From Chitinophaga oryzae (lineage in GTDB: Bacteria > Bacteroidota > Bacteroidia > Chitinophagales > Chitinophagaceae), in NCBI RefSeq assembly GCF_012516375.2, contig NZ_CP051204.2, positions 4,340,001 to 4,404,000 of the forward strand: a stretch of 64,000 nucleotides of DNA, written 5' to 3'. The notes under the pieces were generated by a model. The model made no database searches. It saw only the letters and a program-made list of their open reading frames with translations, and was not told the origin of the DNA. Every line of letters starts with the position of its first letter. The stretch's first letter is position 1. Of the stretch, positions 1-8,887 are shown piece after piece. A program made the translations under genes and the position numbers.

Positions 1-1385
1 AAACGCCACCGCCCTATGTGGCCACACAACAGCTGGTCGTGGACGGTCCCAGGTATAATATCAGCCCTGCCGACATCCACATGGTATATCCTCCGGCTAA
101 CCAGGAAGGCCTCTATGATACCGTGATGCCCAATATGGTATTTACCAACTTTGCACTGCCCTGGGCCAGAGACATCGACCCTGCGGTAAAAACAAACAGT
201 AATCTCTCCGCCAAAGACGGCGATGGAAACCCCATTCCATGGATTGGATTATTAACCATATACCCCGATGAACTGGCTGGCAGCGGCGGCACTGCAAAAG
301 CAGGCGCGCCGCAAACCGTAACCGTGTCTGAACTGGTTCATCCTAAAGATCCGAAAATACTTCCACCCGCGCTGGGCGATTTATTCGGCGCAGAAGATAC
401 GCAGGTATCTGTAGTAGACCTAGACATCGCCTATTTCCAGTCCATCTGCCCCAGCATCGATGAGCTACCCTTTCTGGCCCATGCCCGGGAAGTAAATACG
501 GATGGGAAAATTCTGCTGGGCATGGATGACGATGGCTGCTTTTCACTTGTATTCAGCAACAGGCTGCCGGTGGCCCCCGGGCAGAATACCATGTACCTTG
601 TGTCTTATGAAGGACACCAGGCACATCTTCATGGCAGCACTATCAGCGGGGACTATACGAAAATACGGCTGGTATTATTGGGGACCTGGCAGTTTAAGGC
701 CCTGGATGCACAAGGCAGTTTCATCCAGTTGATGGCCAATCTTTGTTTACCAGGCAGAGGTGGGGTAAAACTGCTCCAGATGCCCCTTTCAGACGAAACC
801 GGGCAGATATCCGAAGACGCGCAGAAAGCCATCCAGATGGGTTATGTGCCCATACAGAATAACATGCGGCAGGGAGAAGAAAGCACCTCCTGGTACAGAG
901 GACCATTCGTACCCTCTCCGACCAAACGCGATTTCTCCTATGGCCCCTATCATTACAGCGACCATGCCATTCATTATGATCCGGAAAACGGATTGTTTAA
1001 TCATGCCTATAGCAGTGCATGGCAGACAGGCCGTTTGCTGGCATTGTCCGATTCCAATTTTTCGTCCGCCATGTTCAACTGGAGAAATAATTATCTCAAC
1101 AGCATCGTCAACTCCACGAAACAACTGGATGGGGAAAAAATGATGGCCATTGCCGGAGAGGCGCATGGCATGATGCCGGCAGCGCATGCGCGGGCAGCAG
1201 TGGGTATGCTGCTGGCAGGCGGCTTCAGTAAGGTAAAATGGCCACAGATTCTGAGCCGCACAGAAAGGGTGTTACAGGAAGGACTACCCGGCGTACTGAG
1301 TGAAGAAGAGAAAATCGCCATTGTGGAAAACGACGCAGATCCATTATTAATGCTTGTTAAAAAAATAAAAGGAGAACCGCTATGA
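1..1385 (+). CDS. Unrecognised large protein, 5' end outside window
   Basis: The reading frame is open from the first base of the window, so the true start lies upstream. The first possible initiator inside is a GTG at 18, but the residues before it (TPPY) are in frame and look coding. At least 458 residues are visible. I do not recognise the family. No signal peptide or membrane segment is visible in this part; the sequence is rich in Pro, Gly and aromatics (for example PRYNISPADIHMVYPP), suggesting a compact soluble fold, and the C-terminal 100 residues look helical. The stop overlaps the start of the next gene in ATGA, which indicates translational coupling with the 302-303 residue neighbour and one operon with the genes up to at least 8235. 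The function is unknown; a structural or cargo role in a multi-protein complex is only inference. Confidence 0.75.
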   Translation, partial: TPPPYVATQQLVVDGPRYNISPADIHMVYPPANQEGLYDTVMPNMVFTNFALPWARDIDPAVKTNSNLSAKDGDGNPIPWIGLLTIYPDELAGSGGTAKAGAPQTVTVSELVHPKDPKILPPALGDLFGAEDTQVSVVDLDIAYFQSICPSIDELPFLAHAREVNTDGKILLGMDDDGCFSLVFSNRLPVAPGQNTMYLVSYEGHQAHLHGSTISGDYTKIRLVLLGTWQFKALDAQGSFIQLMANLCLPGRGGVKLLQMPLSDETGQISEDAQKAIQMGYVPIQNNMRQGEESTSWYRGPFVPSPTKRDFSYGPYHYSDHAIHYDPENGLFNHAYSSAWQTGRLLALSDSNFSSAMFNWRNNYLNSIVNSTKQLDGEKMMAIAGEAHGMMPAAHARAAVGMLLAGGFSKVKWPQILSRTERVLQEGLPGVLSEEEKIAIVENDADPLLMLVKKIKGEPL

Positions 1386-2293
1386 AATCATGGGGAAACA
1401 GAGATGCCGTCATCACAGACGTAACAAGGAAATTGTTGGCTGCCAGGGAAGGAAACTATCCTTTTCCCGATTTGCCGGACAACCTGACTAACTGGCTGGC
1501 CCAACTCACCCTGCTGTACGGCGTACCGGTAGAATACATGGTAGCAGATAATCGCATGCTGCCACTGGAATCCATGCGGTTCTTTTACATAGACAGGAAC
1601 TGGCTGGACCGGCTGGTAGACGGCGCCCTCAGCGTAGGCGTGCTTTCATCCAGGGAGCAGGTGTTTAACGAAACTTTCTACGAAGACATCTATGCCCAGA
1701 TAGACGTACGGCAAATGCAGCTGCGCGCCAATCTGCGAAATGAAACACCTCCGGCTGTAACGGCCGCCGGTGGCGGCATGACAGGCGTGATATTTCGCTC
1801 CGTTGTAGTGTCGGGATGGCCGGGGCTGGAAATAGAAGCGTATAAAGACAAAGTGCTGCTGAAAATACTGCGTATGGACCGCCTGTCTGACAACACCATG
1901 CTTTGTATCTGGGAAGACCTTCCGGATACCGTAAATTTCATAGAGCCTTCCGAAGGGCTGCATTTTGGCGTTATCATGGACCCGGGCGCCGATACCTTCA
2001 AAGTATACCTGAGAGGCCTGGGATATCCTGACAATAATCCATATCCTGCCGGCGAGCAGATTTTTAATGGTCCCGACCCTGTGGCTGCATCCGGCGGATT
2101 CAGAAGTGGCGTAAAAGGGGTGATTGATATCGCCGGCCTGAAAAGCAACATCACCAGGGCTATGCCTGCAGGTGCTCTTCCCGATGGCAAATTATCGCCA
2201 GGCGCTATGGCCATACAAATGGTGCGCGGAGCAGGCAAGCAGCCATATGATATGAATTCGCCGGCATGTGAAGGCTCCATTTCTCAATCTTAA
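1382..2293 (+). CDS. Unrecognised 303-residue protein of the large-protein operon
   Basis: The gene starts with ATG inside the ATGA overlap with the preceding stop, so co-translation is likely. It encodes 303 residues without signal peptide or membrane helix. The N-terminal third is helical and contains a conserved-looking block around residues 58-80 (LPLESMRFFYIDRNWLDRLV), followed by a mixed alpha/beta region with a Gly-rich stretch near residue 130. I cannot assign a family. Ten bases separate it from the 1331-residue gene. The context points to a subunit that works with its three large neighbours; no enzymatic motif is visible. Confidence 0.8.
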   Translation: MKSWGNRDAVITDVTRKLLAAREGNYPFPDLPDNLTNWLAQLTLLYGVPVEYMVADNRMLPLESMRFFYIDRNWLDRLVDGALSVGVLSSREQVFNETFYEDIYAQIDVRQMQLRANLRNETPPAVTAAGGGMTGVIFRSVVVSGWPGLEIEAYKDKVLLKILRMDRLSDNTMLCIWEDLPDTVNFIEPSEGLHFGVIMDPGADTFKVYLRGLGYPDNNPYPAGEQIFNGPDPVAASGGFRSGVKGVIDIAGLKSNITRAMPAGALPDGKLSPGAMAIQMVRGAGKQPYDMNSPACEGSISQS

Positions 2294-2303
2294 ACCCTGA
2301 ATC

Positions 2304-5300
2304 ATGGCAAACTCCCAATATATCCCCGTTTGGCCGGGCCCGGTAGTAATGGTGCCGGTGCCGCTGGACGTACTCCGTATAGGCAAGCCCGATGTAAACG
2401 CCACTACCATCTGGGCCACCAACAAAAATAATTATTACAACCTGTGGAGGAAGCAAATTCCAGACCCTACCCCCTTCGGACAGGGTACATGTCCGGACGT
2501 GGGCGTACACCTCATGTGGACGCTCCCCTATAGTATGCGGCAGGGGCAACAATCCGCTGAAGACGTTGCGGATATGAATGTGAACTTTCCTTTCGTCCCC
2601 AACCGCTGGCTGATTACCCGGTTTACCTATCCGGTACAGGATAAAAACAATCCCAATCCCGCGCCTCCGCAACTACAGGCCACTATCGTTTGCAGCGACG
2701 CCTTGTTTGATATCCGGGAGGCCACCGACAATGGCTCCACTGCGGGTGCCAGTCAGTATCCATATCCGGATGATCCTGCGTTCCCCATTAAAGGAATAGG
2801 CCAGGCTATGCCGCTGGCCAGCTGGAAAGGCGAAGCCCGTGCAGGAGAAGCCATCATCAGGGCAGTAGGTCCCGGTGACGTATCCTGGTCTGTTGCCTAC
2901 GATAATGTGAAGAATGTATTTACACTCCATGATCCGGCAGACAGTACTGCCGCACAGTATACCTATTCCCTGCTGGGCTGGTATGATGAACCTGCAGACG
3001 ACTTGCTGTACGGCATTTCTACCGGCAGCAATGAAGAATGGATGGAAATGTTGCAGGGCCGGTTTGGCTGGACAGTTGGCGGATCTGCGGAAGTGCAGGA
3101 AGCGGTAGAAGACTGGCTGGCATGGCAAAAATCTCATGGCCTCGATGGTCCGTTTGATCCAAATAAACTGCAGCTCCCGCCACAGATTAAAAATGCAATG
3201 ATTGCCTGGAATGCCTGGCGTCAGCAATATGGTGTGAAAGAAGATCAGCCTCCGCTGCCCAGGCAGTGTATTTGCCAGTCGATGGCCACTGTGGCATGGC
3301 AGGGAGACAAGATAGCCTATGGCACGGGCGTTCCCACTCCGGAAGGCGGCGTGAGCATTTCTGTGGGTAATAACGCCATGGAAGCCATTTCCGCTTATAT
3401 GGCCACACAGGTAGTAGAAAGTCAGCAACAGAACCCTGCAAATATACCCATCGTGGAAAGAGCGCTGGAAGCCTTCCAAAAAGATATGCTCGCACAACTC
3501 AACGACGATCCTACCGCCGTTGAAATGGCTATCCACGCAGATCGCTTTGAACAACATTACAGCGGGCAACAATGGATAGTAGTACGTCCGGAAAGTACCA
3601 ATCAAAATATATTGGGTACCGGCGGACAACAAACTATTCCCCTTAGCGCGGCAGATACAGCCACGCTGACCCTGCTGAACAGCAAACAACAGGAGCTGAA
3701 TACGCTGAACCAGAACCTCTCCACGCTGCGGCAGGAAATGTTCCAGCTGCATGTAAAACAAAGCCTGTTTGTAAAATCCACGCCGGCAGCCACCAAAACA
3801 CAGGTCAACAACAGTATGGCAGCCATCACCCAGGCTTTGCAAACACAAACAACAGCACGGGACCAGAAGCAGGCAGAAATCGACATAGATTCCGCTGCCT
3901 TTGCAGCAAAACTGGGCGCCGATTTTGTCCTGAAAGCAGTAGACCTGCTGCCTTCCGCAGCTCCGGTAGATCCGGTGATCATGGTAGGCGGCGCCTATAT
4001 CGATACCAAGCTGACCTCGCCGGACCAATACACAGATGCTACAGAACTCTTTGTACGCTTCACCGGACAAACCGTTACAGGTATCAGTGTAACCTTCACC
4101 GTAAATAATACCCCCACTACCCGGCTGATAGCGGCAGAAGATCTGCTGAACAAGGTGACCATACCCACCTGGAACATTTTCCCGAAAGAGGCCATGGACC
4201 TATGGGTAGAAACCATGATACTGGACACTTCCTGCGCTGCCTTGATAGCCTCCATATGGTTCAGCAAAGCGGGCGTCTCCCCCGGCAACAGTCAGATGCA
4301 ACAACTTACCCAACAAATTCAGGCACAACAAACGGCTGTCTGGAACGACGCTGCATCCCTGGGTTTCCATCCCCAGGCACTTAAAGCTGTTTCCGGTATA
4401 GAAGGCGTAATTCCGTCACCGTTTGCGGTTGCATTCATTACCCGGCAACCATGGACGCCGATCTACATGGATTGGAAGATACAATACATTCCATCTTCCA
4501 TGGATGCCACCAACTCGCTGAACGAATGGAAACTGGGAGAGGTTGATTTCGACTGGACAGGCGATAACCTTACGTCGCCCGCCAATAACATTGTGCTATT
4601 GGGCCGGGCGGTGATGAACCTGAAATCGTCCCAGGTAATCAAATCCAAAATGGCTTCCTTCCAGCAGGACCCGATATTTGACGGCATTCCGCCATATGTG
4701 CTGGATGATTTGCAAAGAGTAGCCGGCCTGGTAGGGCACCTGGACCTAATGACCCAATCCATGAGCGGTTTCACCAGGCAACTCATCACTTCGCTGATCT
4801 CCATCAATACTGCGCCCACAGATGCCAATGTGAAAAAACTGCTGGGGGACAGCGAACTTAATTACAGACCGAAGCTGGTGAACTACGTGGATTCACAGCC
4901 TTTCTTCCCCATTCGCTCCGGGCACTTCCAACTGGTGGACCTCTGGGTAGTAGATGCTTTCGGGCAGGTACTAACCACCAAGGACAGGTTTGCCGCACCA
5001 CTGGACCCGCTCCCGAACGTGTTATGGTCTGAAAACTTAATCACCAGCAGCCCCAACTATAAAAATCCGGACACCAAAGATTACGGACAACTGTCCCCAA
5101 GAGTATCCCAACCGGCAAAAGTGTACTTAAACCTCTTACAGCAGAACAACGACGCTATTCCTACCAACTCTTCCGACCTTACCAGTCCTATCTGTGGCTG
5201 GGTAATGCCTAATCATATCGATAATTCCCTCATGGTATTTGATGCCAATGGCCTCAACCAGGGCGCAATTATCAAAGTACAAAGGCAGATTGAGGATGGA

Positions 5301-6299
5301 AATGAAGAAGCCGATTTCCAATATACTGTCAGATGGGATGCCGTGCCTGGCAGCAATACCACGCTGGGAGCGCCACCTGCACTGGAAAATGAACACCTGC
5401 AGGCATTTGTTACCAGCCTCCTGAAAACAGGATTCAGCGGTTCTGCCGCCTATGACGACCTGATGAGCGTCATAGACGTTACCTTGTGGCCCATGACCAG
5501 CTTTCAAAGCCAGTCTGCCAACCAGTCCGTATTATTAGGCCGGCCACTGGCAGTGGTACGCGGTGAAGTGCATATGGAACTGGCAGGAACGCCTGCCTAT
5601 AATCAAAGTTGGATTGACACCGGGATCTATTATGACGACAACCAGCAGTATAAACCAGTAGATCCTCCGTATATGAATACCCCTTTCAGTGTCAGGATCG
5701 GCGATTCCTACCTGACAGGCAACGGCGCCATTGGATATTTTGAAGCGGACAACTACGATACCTTCTATGCGGTATATGGCGCCAATGGCCAGACAAACGA
5801 GCTCCGTAAGATGTTCTCCCGCAATGCAAGGGGAAAGATCAATTTAGCGGGATTTGCTGCACAAAAATTCACCGGCGCCGGCTTCCTGTCCAACTATGTA
5901 CAGCAAGGACATACCGTAACGCTGACACCTAAACAAAATGCAGTCAAGCTCACGATGCTGGTAGATACCTCAGGCGGCATTCCTGTTATACCTGGCAGTC
6001 AGCCTACGTTCAGCGTGAGTTTGCCTGCAGGCCCGGTATCCATTGCGTTGTCGAACCTGAAGTCGACCTTCCGGACAGGGCCGCTGCTGCTCGATCCCGA
6101 CAGGATCAAGATGCCTACGCCTGCCGAAGTACACGGCAGATGGGGATGGGTAGCCCGCAAAGATGTGACCACCTGGAGACCCGAAGAACCTATCGAACAA
6201 TATACGCCGATAGCGACATCGGACCAGGATAACCTGCGGCTGACAGAAGGTTGGATCACCTTGTCGGGCGCAAATAATCAACTACCAGAAAATAACTAA
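2304..6299 (+). CDS. Unrecognised 1331-residue protein with central coiled coil
   Basis: This is the largest gene of the unknown cluster: 1331 residues, no signal peptide, no transmembrane segment. A Gln/Leu-rich heptad-like stretch at about residues 450-530 predicts a coiled coil, flanked by long regions rich in Trp, Tyr, Pro and Asn that look like beta-rich globular domains. The C-terminal part is mostly predicted beta strand with alternating hydrophobic residues. No catalytic motif is apparent. The ATG at 2304 follows the previous stop by 10 bases, and the next gene starts 9 bases after its stop, so the genes are very tightly packed. A large structural, scaffold or cargo protein is plausible, but no homology is claimed. 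Confidence 0.8.
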   Translation: MANSQYIPVWPGPVVMVPVPLDVLRIGKPDVNATTIWATNKNNYYNLWRKQIPDPTPFGQGTCPDVGVHLMWTLPYSMRQGQQSAEDVADMNVNFPFVPNRWLITRFTYPVQDKNNPNPAPPQLQATIVCSDALFDIREATDNGSTAGASQYPYPDDPAFPIKGIGQAMPLASWKGEARAGEAIIRAVGPGDVSWSVAYDNVKNVFTLHDPADSTAAQYTYSLLGWYDEPADDLLYGISTGSNEEWMEMLQGRFGWTVGGSAEVQEAVEDWLAWQKSHGLDGPFDPNKLQLPPQIKNAMIAWNAWRQQYGVKEDQPPLPRQCICQSMATVAWQGDKIAYGTGVPTPEGGVSISVGNNAMEAISAYMATQVVESQQQNPANIPIVERALEAFQKDMLAQLNDDPTAVEMAIHADRFEQHYSGQQWIVVRPESTNQNILGTGGQQTIPLSAADTATLTLLNSKQQELNTLNQNLSTLRQEMFQLHVKQSLFVKSTPAATKTQVNNSMAAITQALQTQTTARDQKQAEIDIDSAAFAAKLGADFVLKAVDLLPSAAPVDPVIMVGGAYIDTKLTSPDQYTDATELFVRFTGQTVTGISVTFTVNNTPTTRLIAAEDLLNKVTIPTWNIFPKEAMDLWVETMILDTSCAALIASIWFSKAGVSPGNSQMQQLTQQIQAQQTAVWNDAASLGFHPQALKAVSGIEGVIPSPFAVAFITRQPWTPIYMDWKIQYIPSSMDATNSLNEWKLGEVDFDWTGDNLTSPANNIVLLGRAVMNLKSSQVIKSKMASFQQDPIFDGIPPYVLDDLQRVAGLVGHLDLMTQSMSGFTRQLITSLISINTAPTDANVKKLLGDSELNYRPKLVNYVDSQPFFPIRSGHFQLVDLWVVDAFGQVLTTKDRFAAPLDPLPNVLWSENLITSSPNYKNPDTKDYGQLSPRVSQPAKVYLNLLQQNNDAIPTNSSDLTSPICGWVMPNHIDNSLMVFDANGLNQGAIIKVQRQIEDGNEEADFQYTVRWDAVPGSNTTLGAPPALENEHLQAFVTSLLKTGFSGSAAYDDLMSVIDVTLWPMTSFQSQSANQSVLLGRPLAVVRGEVHMELAGTPAYNQSWIDTGIYYDDNQQYKPVDPPYMNTPFSVRIGDSYLTGNGAIGYFEADNYDTFYAVYGANGQTNELRKMFSRNARGKINLAGFAAQKFTGAGFLSNYVQQGHTVTLTPKQNAVKLTMLVDTSGGIPVIPGSQPTFSVSLPAGPVSIALSNLKSTFRTGPLLLDPDRIKMPTPAEVHGRWGWVARKDVTTWRPEEPIEQYTPIATSDQDNLRLTEGWITLSGANNQLPENN

Positions 6300-6308
6300 A
6301 CCAGGATT

Positions 6309-7763
6309 ATGGCAAATCTGACCTTTGACTATTCGTTCCAGCCATCCGAAATATTCACTAATTCGGTAGTGGACCTGAATCTATATGTGACCAACAATAC
6401 GAATGACACCATTGAATTCGAAGGAGGCCCCAACAGCGACGAAATCCATATAAACTTCCCCCAGGGATCGGGTGCCACGAAACTGGTAACCAATGTTGGC
6501 TTTACCGCCAACTCCGATACAAAGTATTTCAGCTGTGCAAAAAGTGCCAGCGATGATGATTATGTCATCACCGCTACCATGAATGTACCGATTCCAAAAG
6601 GCGGGCAGATTCATATCATCTTTCTTCAGGTGCCTATCAATGATACCCCCGGCACGGCCCCTGTTACCTTCACAGAATACCTCGGGTCCGCCGACCCCGC
6701 CACCGGCACCAGGGATATTGTTAAAACACAGCCGGCTGCCCTGAGTATCATGGCTTATTTGCAGCAGCAGGTCGTAGGACTGGGCCAGACAACCACCCTT
6801 ACCTGGTACTCTACCGGCGCCACCAGGGTAGTTGTAACAGGATTCGCCACCGGCGACAAGCAGCGGACCTTCGCTGTACAGGGCGACAGGCCCCCGTATA
6901 AAGGGTCATGCATTGTGGATATTGCCGCCGACCTGGACAGCACCACCTACACATTGATAGCATACAACGGCAACGGCAACTCGGACCCAAGTGTGCAAAC
7001 ATACGTAGTGCTGTATCATGGCGATGCAAAAATCAATTCCTTTGTTGCCTATAAAACGGATGATCTGAGCCAGCATAATGAAGTAGGATCGGAGCCACTC
7101 GCGGTAGACCAACCTGTCACGCTCTACTGGTATCTGACTTATGCTTCCCGCTGGCAACTAAAGCCTCCGGGCAAGCCACTGAACAATCCGATCACCCCAC
7201 GGCAGGTGACGCCGGGAATGGAGCTGGTACAGGCCTTTCCAGGCAACTACAGTAACATGCCGGCAACATCCGATTATAAGTTGACCGCCTTCGGATTTAA
7301 GGACAGGAACCCGAGCCAGACCATCAGTTTCAAACTTAAACCGGTAGGTATAGGTTACTTCAAATTCAAGGACCCTGCCCTTACGCAGGTCGTATGGCAA
7401 ACAGATCCGGCAGACTGGCTGGCTGTGGAAATAAATATACCTGCACAACAGCCATATACTTTTACGATATGGCAGCCTGGCGGAAAGTTCGATGTATACT
7501 ATCTCGGAAGCAATGATACGCATCCGCAGATACAGTATTTCGATTACACTAAAGTCAGCGGCGACCAGTACAAACTCAGCTGGATAACTGCGAACCTCAC
7601 CAGTCTTACCCTCAATCCGGGCAATATCAGTATTACCGGCGACCAGATTAAAAACGGATCACAAACATTGAAGCTGGAAGCAGCACAATACAGACTTACC
7701 GGACTGGCCTCGGATGGCAGTAAAATCGACAGTGTCCTGAATGTGCCCTATACAGGTAATTAA
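6309..7763 (+). CDS. Unrecognised 484-residue protein with tandem beta-sandwich repeats
   Basis: The protein has 484 residues and no export signal. It looks like a string of Ig-like or fibronectin-like beta sandwiches. One unit spans about residues 145-235, with the TLTWYSTGATRVVVTG and YTLIAYNGNG signatures. A second spans about 240-345, with VTLYWYLTYASRW and YKLTAFGF. The repeated pattern is hydrophobic-x-W, then A-x-x-W/V, then Y-x-L-x-A. An N-terminal sandwich (residues 1-110) is also likely. Such domains usually serve binding or assembly. Their presence in a protein without signal peptide is unusual and suggests either a cytoplasmic assembly or non-classical export. It belongs to the same operon as the preceding three genes. 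The specific function is unknown. Confidence 0.8.
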   Translation: MANLTFDYSFQPSEIFTNSVVDLNLYVTNNTNDTIEFEGGPNSDEIHINFPQGSGATKLVTNVGFTANSDTKYFSCAKSASDDDYVITATMNVPIPKGGQIHIIFLQVPINDTPGTAPVTFTEYLGSADPATGTRDIVKTQPAALSIMAYLQQQVVGLGQTTTLTWYSTGATRVVVTGFATGDKQRTFAVQGDRPPYKGSCIVDIAADLDSTTYTLIAYNGNGNSDPSVQTYVVLYHGDAKINSFVAYKTDDLSQHNEVGSEPLAVDQPVTLYWYLTYASRWQLKPPGKPLNNPITPRQVTPGMELVQAFPGNYSNMPATSDYKLTAFGFKDRNPSQTISFKLKPVGIGYFKFKDPALTQVVWQTDPADWLAVEINIPAQQPYTFTIWQPGGKFDVYYLGSNDTHPQIQYFDYTKVSGDQYKLSWITANLTSLTLNPGNISITGDQIKNGSQTLKLEAAQYRLTGLASDGSKIDSVLNVPYTGN

Positions 7764-7806
7764 AAAATCGATACCGATTTATTGTTCACCTTTAAAAACA
7801 CATGTT

Positions 7807-8235
7807 ATGACAGAGAAAACTCAATCCCTCGAACCGGAAATCCTGGTAGACCCTAATTGTACCATCACCATTGTAGTGGGAAATAATATTCCCAACTACC
7901 CCTCCACAGTATCCAAAAAGAATATCACAGATGCGCAGAACGCCATCGGGCGGCTGACATTCGCAGATATATGGAGACTGCCACCATGGAGAATTGAGGA
8001 AGGTACTGTACGCCTGGATGTACAGGGCGCCATTGCTAACGGCGGCCGCAACTGGCAGGTGCAGATCAATGGCATAAATGGGAACTCCACCATTTCTGCC
8101 ACACTGGTACAAGGCAATCTGGCCACAGCCTCTACTGCAGAAAGACAGCAGTACGTTCAACGCATGGTGCGCAGGGCGTTGGAAGACAGTCTGTCTACAA
8201 AAAAAGTGACAGACGTAAATGGACCTTGCAAATAA
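7807..8235 (+). CDS. Hypothetical 142-residue protein
   Basis: I chose the ATG at 7807 (MTEKTQSLEPEI) because the in-frame upstream codons from 7741 overlap the end of the previous gene and read as low-quality sequence. The 142-residue product has no signal peptide. It contains a beta-rich middle (VRLDVQGAIANGGRNWQVQI, about residues 66-85) and a basic, helical C-terminus. I do not recognise the family. It lies 43 bases after the beta-sandwich gene and is followed by a terminator-like hairpin at 8245-8280, so it may be the last gene of the first transcription unit. Confidence 0.7.
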   Translation: MTEKTQSLEPEILVDPNCTITIVVGNNIPNYPSTVSKKNITDAQNAIGRLTFADIWRLPPWRIEEGTVRLDVQGAIANGGRNWQVQINGINGNSTISATLVQGNLATASTAERQQYVQRMVRRALEDSLSTKKVTDVNGPCK

Positions 8236-8244
8236 ACAACTCAT

Positions 8245-8280
8245 CCGGGCCGGCGATTCCGCCAGCCCGGTTTTCCGTTT
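8245..8280 (+). terminator. Hairpin with T-rich tail after the unknown operon
   Basis: CCGGGC (8245-8250) pairs with GCCCGG (8265-8270), and inside it GGCG (8252-8255) pairs with CGCC (8260-8263), with one C-A mismatch. A TTTT tract follows directly. It lies 9 bases after the stop at 8235 and can act as a rho-independent terminator or attenuator before the 164-residue gene. Confidence 0.6.
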
Positions 8281-8318
8281 AATCCACACCGTTAGTAAAC
8301 TCTACAAAATTATTTCCT

Positions 8319-8813
8319 ATGGCAGAAATATCCATTAAAGAAGGCGAAGCAAAGCAGGTTACAGGAAAAGACACCTTGAAATACCCTGATATCAACAGCT
8401 GCTTGTCGCTCACCGCCGTTTTCACAGATGACAAAAGAGTAGGCGGTCACGCTGTGATGTTTCCTGCATCTCCGCAACTCACCCTGAAACAGATTTGCGA
8501 TTACCTCATTGCCAATAAAGGGAGCAGCAATACATTGATAATTGTGGGAGACATTGGCACATGGAATGACAACTGGTCCATGCTGGATGAAACTAAAAAT
8601 CTTATTATCAATGGCAGGAAGGTCAACAATGCCGGCGAACTGGGGCCAGCTATGGGTTTTACCAACAATGTACTGAAGGATACCATTGTCTGCAATGCCA
8701 GTGGAGGCACGTATGACGTCTTCTTCGGTTTTGAAGGTGGCAAAAGAATCTACTGGTGCGTTGATCACAAAACCGGCACCATCTGTACCAAGTTTGGACA
8801 ACAGCCCTGGTAA
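8319..8813 (+). CDS. 164-residue protein with CheD-like Cys/His pattern
   Basis: The small soluble protein has 164 residues and starts at ATG 8319. Residues 7-50 resemble the CheD glutamine-deamidase layout: a GE near the start, then a strand leading to a Cys in NSC (Cys28), then a strand and VGGHAVMFP with His44. Well-studied CheD enzymes use a Cys and a His at nearly this spacing in G-S-C and G-x-x-A-H-x-M-L-P. The rest does not clearly match CheD, and no chemotaxis gene is nearby. A CheD-fold deamidase or a relative is therefore a hypothesis; an unrelated hypothetical protein is equally possible. It sits between the unknown operon and the polyketide synthase, 75 bases before the latter. 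Confidence 0.7.
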   Translation: MAEISIKEGEAKQVTGKDTLKYPDINSCLSLTAVFTDDKRVGGHAVMFPASPQLTLKQICDYLIANKGSSNTLIIVGDIGTWNDNWSMLDETKNLIINGRKVNNAGELGPAMGFTNNVLKDTIVCNASGGTYDVFFGFEGGKRIYWCVDHKTGTICTKFGQQPW

Positions 8814-8887
8814 AATCTATTGCTGTCGGCATTTCCATGGTTAGATGCCGGCAGCTTTTTTCAGACACTATACTCAAATTTTCTTTC

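Noticed and set aside
2673..4070. Long open frame opposite the 1331-residue gene
   Set aside because: It lies entirely inside a better-supported gene, has Cys- and His-rich biased composition, no family pattern and no start context.
8837..8887. Upstream ATG 8837 as PKS start
   Set aside because: The added 17 residues do not fit the FAAL N-terminus, while ATG 8888 gives the expected beginning.
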